Source: Streptomyces sp. TG1A-8 (lineage in GTDB: Bacteria > Actinomycetota > Actinomycetes > Streptomycetales > Streptomycetaceae). Taken from it: a stretch of DNA of 64,000 bases. Both the position numbers and the translations under genes were made by a program. Numbering within the stretch: the stretch's first letter is position 1; each line of letters begins with the position of its first letter. Shown piece by piece: positions 36,045 to 43,975 of the stretch. The stretch is taken from NCBI RefSeq assembly GCF_030499535.1, contig NZ_JASTLB010000001.1, positions 1,054,001-1,118,000 of the forward strand, written 5' to 3'. The notes beneath the pieces were generated by a model. It was not told where the DNA came from. It saw only the letters and a program-made list of their open reading frames with translations, and ran no database searches.

Positions 36045-36081
36045 CCTCCACCTTTATGATGGACACCTCCACCTTTTGATG
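36045..36081. promoter_or_regulatory. Direct-repeat pair upstream of the dioxygenase gene
   Basis: CCTCCACCTTTATGATG (36045-36061) and CCTCCACCTTTTGATG (36066-36081) are near-identical copies 21 bp apart, two helical turns, in the LysR/dioxygenase intergenic region. They may be binding sites for the LysR protein (inference). Confidence 0.45.
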
Positions 36082-36194
36082 AGGTCCGTTGACTGCGTCT
36101 CGGCGCCCGTCGGATATTCCTTCCCGAATCCCCCACCCGCCCCCGCTCCGGCGTGGGCCCGTGGTGACTGTCGACCAGGATCAGGAAGCAAGCG

Positions 36195-37196
36195 ATGCGA
36201 CCCATCCACGCGCTGGACTCGTCGGAACACGACGAGCTGTACGACCTCCTCGCCTCCGTCGGAAAACACCCCTACGAGGATTACGCGGCCTTCTCCCGGG
36301 CGATCACCGATCTGATCGACCAGGGCCGGGTCCCCGCCTTCTTCACCGAGGTGTGCGTCCGCGTCAAGGACGAGCGTCGCTCCGGCGTCTCCCAGGCGCA
36401 CGTGCTGCGCAACGTACCCATCGACGCCGAGGTGCCGGTCCTCGACCACGACGATCCGGTCAGCGACAAGCACAGGAAGAAGAAGACCTTCGTCGGCGAG
36501 GCACTGCTCGAGCTGTTCAACCAGCTCGTAGGGACGCCCCTGCTGACCTACGCCCGCAACCGGGGCGACTTCTTCACCGACGTCGTCGCCTACAACCGCT
36601 TCGACGGGATGTTCACCGGATACAGCGACAGCGAGCTGTACTTCCACAACGACCGCACCGCGCACCCGGTCCGCGCCGATTACATCTCCCTGCTCGGCAT
36701 GCGCTGCCCCGATGACGTCATCTACACCGGGTACGTCGACGGCACGGCCTTGCTCGAACACCTCGACGAGCAGATACAGGAGACGCTGCGCCGGCCGTAC
36801 TTCGTCACGTCCTTCGACGTCTTCTCCCGTGAGTTCAACGCGACCCTGACTGAGTCCGAGAAGCACGCGATCCTCTACAACGACCACAGCTTCCGGTACA
36901 TGGACACCGCGACCACCGTCGCCACCGACGCCCCGATCGAGGCCCGGGACGCGATCATCGCGGTCAAGGACGCGCTGGCGAAGGCCGACAAGCAGCGCCA
37001 CCGCATCCTCACCGGCGACCTGTTCGTCCTGGCCAACCAGGACGGCATGCACAGCCGGGAGAAGATCGAGATTCACGACCCGGTGAAGGCCAAGTCCCGC
37101 TGGCTGCTCAAGACCTACGCCTTCCGGGACGACGCCACCGCCGACAGCCACGCCGACGCCTGGGTCGACAGCGTGCGGGGCCGCGTGGCCGACTGA
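36195..37196 (+). CDS. Fe(II)/2-oxoglutarate dioxygenase, clavaminate-synthase-like (amino-acid hydroxylase type)
   Basis: 333 residues. The iron site is HxD in ELYFHNDRTAHPVRADYISL and a distal His in GDLFVLANQDGMHSREKIE, with the 2-oxoglutarate-binding Arg in KSRWLLKTYAFR. The lead-in FVGEALLELFNQLVG is also typical of the clavaminate-synthase/AsnO/VioC-like group, whose members hydroxylate or desaturate free amino acids such as Arg or Asn, usually at beta carbon. The substrate here is unknown; the leu-type neighbours suggest an aliphatic amino acid (inference). AGGAAG lies upstream of ATG 36195. It is divergent from the LysR gene and starts a three-gene plus-strand run with the aminotransferase and leuA. 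Confidence 0.85.
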   Translation: MRPIHALDSSEHDELYDLLASVGKHPYEDYAAFSRAITDLIDQGRVPAFFTEVCVRVKDERRSGVSQAHVLRNVPIDAEVPVLDHDDPVSDKHRKKKTFVGEALLELFNQLVGTPLLTYARNRGDFFTDVVAYNRFDGMFTGYSDSELYFHNDRTAHPVRADYISLLGMRCPDDVIYTGYVDGTALLEHLDEQIQETLRRPYFVTSFDVFSREFNATLTESEKHAILYNDHSFRYMDTATTVATDAPIEARDAIIAVKDALAKADKQRHRILTGDLFVLANQDGMHSREKIEIHDPVKAKSRWLLKTYAFRDDATADSHADAWVDSVRGRVAD

Positions 37197-37207
37197 CGCC
37201 GGTCCAC

Positions 37208-37296
37208 GCCGCCCGGGCATCCACCCCGTCCTCCCCCTTCCCCCATCTCTGTCCTCTCCCTCCTCCCCTCTCCCGTGCCGCCCGCGCATCACCCCG
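37208..37296. repeat. Polypyrimidine tract flanked by imperfect direct repeats
   Basis: Between the dioxygenase and aminotransferase genes, about 37221-37274 of the plus strand is almost all C and T with only a few purines. It is flanked by imperfect direct repeats near 37208-37228 and 37276-37296 (core CCGCCCGSGCATC then ACCCCG); a weaker third copy of the CACCCCGTGCG type lies near 37318-37330. Confidence 0.5.
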
Positions 37297-37350
37297 CTCG
37301 TGCGGGCTGCGCGCGCCTCACCCCGTGCGCTACCGACAGGAGAACCCACT

Positions 37351-38529
37351 GTGCCCGTCTCTCGCGTGGCCTCCCGCTTCGCAGGGATCGAAGAATCACC
37401 CACCTACGCGATCCTCGACCTGGCCGCAGAATTGCGTGCCCGGGGCGAGTCGATCCTCGACCTCAACGGCGGCGAACCCGACTTCGACACACCCGGTCAC
37501 ATCACCGCCGGGGGCACGCAGGCGCTGGGCGGCGGCTTCACCCACTACACGCCCAGCCGCGGCCTGCCCGCGCTGCTGGAGGCCATCGGAGACAAGCTGT
37601 TGAAGGACAACGGCCTGTCCGTGGACCCGGCCCGCCAGGTCATCGTCACCCCCTCCGCCAAGCACGCGCTGTTTCTCTCGGTCATGACGCTGCTCGGACC
37701 GGGTGACGAGCTGCTGATCCCCACACCCAGCTGGGTGAGCTACCCGGCCATGGCCCGTCTCGCCGGGGCCGAACCCGTCTTCGCCCCGCTGAGCACGGAC
37801 AACGGCTTCCGCCTCACCCGGGAAAACCTGGAGGAGCGCCTCACCCCGCGGACCCGTGCCCTGCTGATCAACAACCCGAACAACCCGACCGGCAACGTCC
37901 TCACCGCCACCGAGGCGGAGGCGGTCGCGGAGGTGGCCCGGGCCCACGACCTGTTCGTCATCACCGACGAAATCTACGAAAAGGTCCGCTTCCGAGGCGA
38001 GCACCTCAGCATCGCGGCGCTGCCCGGCATGGCCGACCGCACCCTCACGGTCAACGGCTTCTCCAAGGGCTACGCCATGACGGGCTGGCGCCTGGGCTAC
38101 GTGGCGGCGCCCGAGGACGTCTCGGCGCAGATGCTGAAGGTGCAGCAGCACACGGTGGGCTGCGCCGGCTCCTTCGTGCAGCGGGGCGGGATCAGCGCCC
38201 TGACCGGCCCGCAGGAACCCGTCGAGGAGATGCGCGCGGCGTACGAGGCCCGCCGCGACCTGTTGGTGGAGGGCCTGTCCGGCATCCCCGGTTTCGTCTG
38301 CCCGAGCCCGGACGCCGCCCTGTACGCCTTCTGCGACATCGGCGGCACCCGGTTCGCCGACCCCGCGGCCTTCACCACCTGGCTGCTGCGCGAAGCGAAG
38401 GTGGCCGTCACCCCGGGCTTCGCCTTCGGCCCCGGCGGTGAGCGGCACGTCCGGCTGGCATTCGCCACGGACCCGAAGACTCTCGGGGAAGCGGTGGACC
38501 GCATCAAGACCGCCATGGAGCGGCTGTGA
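37351..38529 (+). CDS. PLP-dependent class I/II aminotransferase
   Basis: 392 residues of aspartate-aminotransferase fold type I. Landmarks: LNGGEPDFDTP, NNPNNPTG, ITDEIYEKV, and the PLP lysine in VNGFSKGYAMTGWRLGY; the substrate carboxylate Arg is in HVRLAFA. It should convert a 2-oxo acid to the amino acid or the reverse, and fits after the LeuA/LeuCD-type steps. GTG 37351 has AGGAG 8 bp upstream, preferred over an upstream in-frame ATG at 37300. The gene end overlaps the leuA start by 4 bp (GTGA), so they are translationally coupled. Confidence 0.92.
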   Translation: MPVSRVASRFAGIEESPTYAILDLAAELRARGESILDLNGGEPDFDTPGHITAGGTQALGGGFTHYTPSRGLPALLEAIGDKLLKDNGLSVDPARQVIVTPSAKHALFLSVMTLLGPGDELLIPTPSWVSYPAMARLAGAEPVFAPLSTDNGFRLTRENLEERLTPRTRALLINNPNNPTGNVLTATEAEAVAEVARAHDLFVITDEIYEKVRFRGEHLSIAALPGMADRTLTVNGFSKGYAMTGWRLGYVAAPEDVSAQMLKVQQHTVGCAGSFVQRGGISALTGPQEPVEEMRAAYEARRDLLVEGLSGIPGFVCPSPDAALYAFCDIGGTRFADPAAFTTWLLREAKVAVTPGFAFGPGGERHVRLAFATDPKTLGEAVDRIKTAMERL

Positions 38530-40361
38530 CCGCCCCCGCCGCCGAGCCGGCGCCCCTGCAGCGGCCGGAGCGCCGCCCGACACCGATCACCGCAGCCACT
38601 GTGCGACAGCGGGCCTCCGGAATGCCCGTGCACCGGTACCGTCCCTACGAGTCCGTGGACCTGCCGGACCGCACCTGGCCGTCGAACCGCCTCACCGCGG
38701 CCCCGCGCTGGTTGTCGACCGACCTGCGCGACGGTAACCAGGCGCTGATCGACCCCATGCCGCCCAAGCGCAAGCGGATCATGTTCGACCTGCTCGTCCG
38801 GATGGGCTATAAGGAGATCGAGATCGGTTTCCCGGCCTCGGGCCAGACCGACTTCGACTTCGTGCGTTCGCTCGTCGAAGAGGACGCGATCCCGGACGAC
38901 GTGACGATCTCGGTGCTGACCCAGGCGCGCGAGGAACTGATCGAGCGGACCGTGGAGAGCCTGGTGGGCGCGGACCGGGCCACCGTGCACCTGTACAACG
39001 CCACCGCCCCGCTCTTCCGCCGCGTCGTCTTCCGCAACGACGAGGAGGCGACCCGGCGGATCGCGGTCGACGGCACCCAGCTGGTGATGCGGTATGCCGA
39101 CAAACTGCTGGGCGGCGACACGGTGTTCGGGTTCCAGTACAGCCCGGAGATCTTCACCGACACCGAGCCGGAGTTCGCCCTGGAGGTCTGCGAGGCGGTG
39201 ATGGACGTCTGGCAGCCCGAGGAGGGCCGGGAGATCATCCTGAACCTGCCGGCCACCGTCGAGCGCTCCACCCCGTCGACGTACGCGGACCGCTTCGAGT
39301 GGATGTCCCGTCACCTCTCGCGCCGCGTCCACGTCTGCCTGTCCGCCCATCCGCACAACGACCGGGGCACCGCCGTCGCGGCGGCCGAACTCGCCGTGAT
39401 GGCGGGTGCGGACCGGATCGAGGGCTGCCTCTTCGGGCAGGGCGAACGCACCGGCAACGTCGATCTCGTCACCCTGGGCCTGAACCTGTTCAGCCAGGGC
39501 GTGGATCCGCTGATCGACTTCTCGGCGATCGATGACGTCCGGCGCACGGCCGAACACTGCACGCAGATGAAGGTGCCCGCCCGGCACCCCTATGCCGGGG
39601 ACCTGGTGTACACCTCATTCTCCGGGTCGCACCAGGACGCGATCAATAAGGGCTTCGCAGCGCTGGAGGAGAAGGCCGCCGCACTGGGCCAGCTGGTGAC
39701 GGACGTCGTCTGGGAGGTGCCCTACCTGCCGATCGACCCCAAGGACGTCGGCCGCTCGTACGAGGCGGTGATCCGCGTCAACTCCCAGTCCGGCAAGGGG
39801 GGTGTGGCTTATGTGCTGAAGACCAACCACCGCCTCGACCTGCCCCGCCGACTGCAGATCGAGTTCTCCCGGATCATCCAGGACTACACGGACACGCGCG
39901 GTGGCGAGGTCACCCCGGAGCGCATCTGGTCCCTGTTCCGCGACACCTACCTCGCCCAGGACGACACTCCATGGGGCCGAATCTCGGTGCGGGACCACCA
40001 CATCGACACCACGGCAGATGGCACCTGCCACCTCACCCTCGACGTGGAGGCCGCCGGGGAGCCGGCGAGCCTCATGGGCGCGGGCATCGACCTCTCGGAG
40101 GCCCTGAGCACGGCCCTGACGCCGCTGCGGCAGGTGTCCGTGCTGGAAACAGTGAGCCAGCCTCTCGACACGATCGGCGAGCAGACGGTCTGCTACGCCG
40201 AATGCCTGGTGGAGGGCGAGGTGCACTGGGGCGTCGGCACCGGGGCCGACCTCACCAGGGCCCTGACCGACGCGGTGGTGTCGGCGGCGAACCGGCGCGC
40301 CGGGTGTCCGGGCCGGCCGTCGGCGTGCGACCGGCCCGGGGAGCTCCAGCCGCAGGGCTGA
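38526..40361 (+). CDS. leuA: 2-isopropylmalate-synthase-type enzyme (LeuA paralogue) with altered regulatory domain
   Basis: 611 residues, long actinobacterial LeuA type. The catalytic barrel has DLRDGNQALIDPM, HLYNAT, HPHNDRGTAVAAAEL (metal His pair) and GCLFGQGERTGN. LeuA condenses acetyl-CoA with 2-oxoisovalerate; paralogues extend other 2-oxo acids. The C-terminal allosteric domain is present but unusual: the loop normally GNGP-like reads LMGAGIDLSEA and the leucine-site segment reads VSQPLDTIGEQ, so feedback inhibition by leucine may be lost (inference). GTG 38526 overlaps the aminotransferase stop. The last 110 bp overlap the convergent phosphatase gene, and the extra tail (about 20 residues) after AANRRAG is not part of the family. 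Confidence 0.92.
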   Translation: MTAPAAEPAPLQRPERRPTPITAATVRQRASGMPVHRYRPYESVDLPDRTWPSNRLTAAPRWLSTDLRDGNQALIDPMPPKRKRIMFDLLVRMGYKEIEIGFPASGQTDFDFVRSLVEEDAIPDDVTISVLTQAREELIERTVESLVGADRATVHLYNATAPLFRRVVFRNDEEATRRIAVDGTQLVMRYADKLLGGDTVFGFQYSPEIFTDTEPEFALEVCEAVMDVWQPEEGREIILNLPATVERSTPSTYADRFEWMSRHLSRRVHVCLSAHPHNDRGTAVAAAELAVMAGADRIEGCLFGQGERTGNVDLVTLGLNLFSQGVDPLIDFSAIDDVRRTAEHCTQMKVPARHPYAGDLVYTSFSGSHQDAINKGFAALEEKAAALGQLVTDVVWEVPYLPIDPKDVGRSYEAVIRVNSQSGKGGVAYVLKTNHRLDLPRRLQIEFSRIIQDYTDTRGGEVTPERIWSLFRDTYLAQDDTPWGRISVRDHHIDTTADGTCHLTLDVEAAGEPASLMGAGIDLSEALSTALTPLRQVSVLETVSQPLDTIGEQTVCYAECLVEGEVHWGVGTGADLTRALTDAVVSAANRRAGCPGRPSACDRPGELQPQG

Positions 40362-42483
40362 GACCGGGCCGGGGTGTGCGGCACGGGCCTGCGGGCCGCG
40401 CACCCCGGGGCGCGGCGGTCAGGGCCAGTACGGCCAGGTCGTCCCGCAGGCGCTCGCCCCACCAGCGGTGCGCGGAGTCCAGCAGGGTGTCGACCACGTG
40501 CTCGGCGAGACCGGCGGTGCCGGCCGGCGGCAGCGCGGTGAGCAGGGCCGCGAGGTCCTCCGGCGTCCGCTGGTCCCGGCCGCCGGCCCCCTCGGTGAAG
40601 CCGTCGGTGTACAGCACCAGGGTCTCCCCGGGCCGCAGCTCCACCTCGGACACCGGATGGCGGGGGGCCTCCAGCACGCCCAGCAGGGGTCCCTGGACCG
40701 CCAGGGGCACCGTGCGGCCGTCCGCGCGGCGCAGCAGCGGTGCCGGGTGGCCGGCGCAGGCGATCCGCAGGCGGGCCGTGGGGCCGCGGGTGTCGAGCAC
40801 GGCGTAGATGAGCGTGCAGAACGGGGCGCTCTGACGGCGCAGCGCGCTGTTGACGAGGCCGAGCACGTGGTTCGGGTCGCTGGTGTGCTGGGCGGCGGCC
40901 CACAGGGTGTGGCGGACCAGACCGGTGATGGCCGCCGCGTCGGGTCCCTTGCCGCAGACGTCCCCGAGGACCAGGACGTGCCGGCCGTCGGGGGCGCTGA
41001 AGGCGTCGTAGAAGTCCCCGCCGATGTGCAGCCCCCGACCGAAGGGGACATAACGGGCGGCCAGTTCGAAGCCCGGCAGGTCGGGCAGCAGGGGCGGCAG
41101 CAGGGGGCGCTCCAGGGCCCGGGTGCTCTCGTGCAGGCGGTGCAGGAGGCGGTCCCGCTGGGTGCCGACCGCGATCTGGTCGGCGATGTTCCCGAGGGTG
41201 GACAGGGTGGAACCCGGCACGGCGAACCGGGTGTGCAGCGCGAGCACGCCGATCAGTTCTCCGCCGGACACCAGGGGGTGGCCGGCGAACGAGCGGGGGA
41301 CCGGGCCCCGCCCGGGTGCCGGGGCCGGGCCGGGTGCCGGGGCCGGGCCGGGTGCCGGGGCCGGGCCGGGTGCCGGGGCCGGGCCGGGTGCGACGTCGAG
41401 GTGGGGACGGCGGGTGCTGAGGACCCGTTCCACCAGTCGACGGGTGGTCTCCCGGCAGGGAGAGTCCCCGGATCCGGTGTCGCCGTCGGCGCAGGCGGTG
41501 TGCTCCAGCTCGCCCCGGTGGTTCAGGGTCCAGATGCAGACGCGGTCGGCGGCCAGCCGCTCGGTCGCGGCGCGGACGCAGGTGTGCAGGCGCTCCGCCA
41601 GCGGCCCGGAAGCCGTCATGGCGGCGGCGACCTCGGCGGTGAGCAGGGCGTGGCTGGTGCGCTCGGCGAGTTTGCGCTGGGCGTGCATGCGGTCGGTGAC
41701 GTCCTCGGCCAGTACCAGCGTGCGGCCGCGGCCCTCGGCGTCGGTGACCTGCTGGGCCGCGACCCGCAGGGACTGCAGGGCTCCGTCGGGCCGGGCCCGT
41801 TCGAACAGGGCGTCGGGCTCGGCGGCACGGCTGGTGCCGGACGCGGCCAGGTACTCGCGGAACGCCGCGCGCTCGTCCTCGGCGAACAGGTCGGCCAGCG
41901 GCCGGTGGAGCGTGTCCCGCTCGGTCAGCTGCAGCATGTCGGCCGCCCTGCGGTTCCAGGCGATCACCCGGTCCCCGTCCAGCATGAGCGCCCCGATCGG
42001 GGCCTGGGACAGGAACTGCCCCAGCAGCCGCTCGCCCAGGTGCCGGTGGAACGACGTGCCGGTGGACAGCTGCTGCTGGGCCGCGGCGAGCGCCGCGGCG
42101 TGGACCCGCCGCCGGGAGAGCTGCCGCAGCAGTTCCGTCACCGTGCCGGGCACCCGGCCCGGCACGCGGCGCACGACGTCCGCGGAGAACAGCAGGGGGA
42201 GCGTGGCGAGTCCGGCGGCGGAGCCGGGACCGGTCATCACGGCGACCAGCAGGTCCGTGGCGTGGGGGCGCAGGGAGTGGATCAGGCCGACCGGCGCCGT
42301 CAGCCCCGGTCCGAGGACCACCACCGTGGGACGGCGCTGGCCCGGGGTGCCGCCGGCGTAGGCCAGGACGTCCTCGGCCGTGGTCTCGATGACCTCGACC
42401 GGGCCCGCCGGGCCGTCCTCCATGGGCCCGACCGTGCGGCGGGCCACGTCCACCAGCAACAGTAGGGGCGCGGCTGCGTGCAC
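40252..42483 (-). CDS. PAS-GAF-SpoIIE (PP2C-type) serine phosphatase
   Basis: 743 residues. An N-terminal unknown region (1-140), a PAS domain (about 150-265; LSQAPIGALMLDGDRVIAWN), a GAF domain (about 275-435) interrupted by a Pro/Ala/Gly repeat loop, and a SpoIIE phosphatase (about 465-680) with GGDFYDAF, GDVCGKGPDAA, YTDGFTEG and DDLAVLAL metal-site motifs. In Streptomyces such proteins dephosphorylate anti-sigma-factor antagonists in stress and development circuits. The last ~60 residues are a Pro/Arg-rich tail that overlaps the end of leuA. GTG 42483 lies 1 bp after the stop of the acyl-CoA dehydrogenase-like gene. Confidence 0.88.
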   Translation of the reverse strand: MHAAAPLLLLVDVARRTVGPMEDGPAGPVEVIETTAEDVLAYAGGTPGQRRPTVVVLGPGLTAPVGLIHSLRPHATDLLVAVMTGPGSAAGLATLPLLFSADVVRRVPGRVPGTVTELLRQLSRRRVHAAALAAAQQQLSTGTSFHRHLGERLLGQFLSQAPIGALMLDGDRVIAWNRRAADMLQLTERDTLHRPLADLFAEDERAAFREYLAASGTSRAAEPDALFERARPDGALQSLRVAAQQVTDAEGRGRTLVLAEDVTDRMHAQRKLAERTSHALLTAEVAAAMTASGPLAERLHTCVRAATERLAADRVCIWTLNHRGELEHTACADGDTGSGDSPCRETTRRLVERVLSTRRPHLDVAPGPAPAPGPAPAPGPAPAPGPAPAPGRGPVPRSFAGHPLVSGGELIGVLALHTRFAVPGSTLSTLGNIADQIAVGTQRDRLLHRLHESTRALERPLLPPLLPDLPGFELAARYVPFGRGLHIGGDFYDAFSAPDGRHVLVLGDVCGKGPDAAAITGLVRHTLWAAAQHTSDPNHVLGLVNSALRRQSAPFCTLIYAVLDTRGPTARLRIACAGHPAPLLRRADGRTVPLAVQGPLLGVLEAPRHPVSEVELRPGETLVLYTDGFTEGAGGRDQRTPEDLAALLTALPPAGTAGLAEHVVDTLLDSAHRWWGERLRDDLAVLALTAAPRGARPAGPCRTPRPGLSPAAGAPRAGRTPTAGPDTRRAGSPPTPPRRSGPW
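41314..41385 (-). repeat. Four perfect 18-bp tandem repeats inside the GAF domain
   Basis: Unit GGGTGCCGGGGCCGGGCC is repeated exactly four times (41314-41331, 41332-41349, 41350-41367, 41368-41385), plus 5 bp of a fifth. On the minus strand each unit encodes six residues of a PAPAPG-type loop. Copy number could vary by slippage without breaking the frame. Confidence 0.92.
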
Positions 42484-42484
42484 G

Positions 42485-43648
42485 TCACCCCTCCAGCAGG
42501 GGTTCGTCCAGCAGGGCCCGGCCGGTCCACACCCGCAGCAGGTCGGTGACCGGGGACATCACGTGCGCGGCGCGGGCGTCGCGCAGCAGGCGGTGCAGGG
42601 ACGAGCGCTCGCCGTAGCCGACGCCCCCGACCAGCGTGAGGGCGTCGTTCACGGTCGCTTCGGCGGCTTCGGCGACCTCCGCCTTGGCCGAGGCCAGCCC
42701 GAGCAGGGCCTCGGGGCCGCCGATCTCCGCCTCCGCGGCGGCGTGGTAGATCAGCCGGCGGGTGCGCTCGACGCGGGCCCACATCGTGCCCAGGCGGTGC
42801 TGGACGACGGGCTGGCCGGCGGGGGGACGCCCCGCGCGCGCCGCCTTGCGCCGCAGCAGGTGCCTGCGCGCCTCGTCCAGGGCCGCCGCGGCGACCCCGA
42901 GGTAGGTGCCGGCCATGGCCATCAGGAAGTAGGGGGCGACGACGTTGAAGACGTACCAGATCTCGTCGCCCTCCTCGCCCAGCAGGCACCAGCCGGGGAT
43001 CCGCACCCCGGGCAGTTCCAGCCCGCGGGAGGCGTTGCCCCGCATGCCGAACCCCTCCCAGGCGTCGCCCCACCGCAGTCCCGGTGTGCCGGCGTCGACC
43101 ACCGCGCAGGAGAACTGCCCCGGCGGGGTGCCCGGACCGGTCGCGACCGCGGACACCACGTAGGAGTCGGCGTGAGCGGCGTTGGTGACGAAGCTCTTCG
43201 CCCCGCTCAGCCGCAGTTCCCCGGCGTCACCGCGCTCCATGCGCGTCTGGGGCAGCCAGAACTCGACGCCGGTGGCCGGCTCCGACAGCGCCAGGGTCGT
43301 GAGGTGCTCACCCGCGGCGATGGGTTCCAGGTAGTGCTCCCGCTGACGGCGGTCGGCCTTCGCCGCGATCACCGCCGACCCCACCAGGTGCATGCCGAAG
43401 CAGATGGACGTCGACGCGCACGCCCGCCCGGTCGCCTCGCCGACCTGCGCCACCGCCAGCAGGCCGTGGCCCATGCCCCCGGACTCCGCGGGCACCACCA
43501 GGCCGCCCAGCCGGGAGCGGAGCGCCTCCATGCCCTCGGCCGGCCAGCGGCGCTCGGCGTCCACGGCGTCGGCCTGACGAGCCAGAACGTCCTCGGCGAT
43601 CTCACGCGCCAGCGTGACCGCAACACCTAGTTCCACCCGCACCACCAC
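42485..43648 (-). CDS. Acyl-CoA dehydrogenase-family flavoprotein
   Basis: 387 residues. Segments match the family: LGGLVVPAESGGMGHGLL, LALSEPATG (flavin/substrate loop), SGAKSFVTNAAHAD, FGMRGNASRGLEL and the C-terminal YGERSSLHRLLRDARA. The usual signature G-T after the RDAR segment is replaced (VMSPVTDLLRVW), so this is a divergent member; relatives in natural-product clusters oxidise carrier-bound acyl groups. Start GTG 43648 is uncertain, as is the reason for its pairing with a phosphatase gene 1 bp downstream. Confidence 0.85.
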   Translation of the reverse strand: MVVRVELGVAVTLAREIAEDVLARQADAVDAERRWPAEGMEALRSRLGGLVVPAESGGMGHGLLAVAQVGEATGRACASTSICFGMHLVGSAVIAAKADRRQREHYLEPIAAGEHLTTLALSEPATGVEFWLPQTRMERGDAGELRLSGAKSFVTNAAHADSYVVSAVATGPGTPPGQFSCAVVDAGTPGLRWGDAWEGFGMRGNASRGLELPGVRIPGWCLLGEEGDEIWYVFNVVAPYFLMAMAGTYLGVAAAALDEARRHLLRRKAARAGRPPAGQPVVQHRLGTMWARVERTRRLIYHAAAEAEIGGPEALLGLASAKAEVAEAAEATVNDALTLVGGVGYGERSSLHRLLRDARAAHVMSPVTDLLRVWTGRALLDEPLLEG

Positions 43649-43975
43649 TTCACCCGCACATCATACGGATCGCGGTCCGGCCACCGGGCGGGGCCGGGCG
43701 GCCGGAACCCGGCGGTCCGACGGCGGACGGGGACCGGGGCGGGGCCCGTCCCCGGACACCGCGGGGCACCGGGCGCCGGCCGCCCGGCCCCGCCGATCCG
43801 GCCCGGGACACGCGGGCCGGCCGCACCACCTCCATGACCCCGCTCCCGCCCGCCGGGCCCGTCCCGGCCGGCCGTGCGGGGATCGGCGGCCGGTCCCGCG
43901 TGTCCCGGGCCGCCCGTCGGGCACTCGGCCCGCCGAGGGGGGTGAAACCGGACACAGCAGGCAAGTGGAGGAAGC
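43649..43975. other. Divergent intergenic region, 327 bp
   Basis: No gene seen. On the minus strand TATGAT (43660-43665) is a good -10 hexamer only ~12 bp before the GTG of the acyl-CoA dehydrogenase-like gene, which would give a very short leader; no matching -35 was found. The rest is G+C-rich without clear signals. Confidence 0.4.

Noticed and set aside
41314..41385. Tandem repeats considered as a CRISPR array
   Set aside because: Units abut with no spacers and encode a protein loop in frame.
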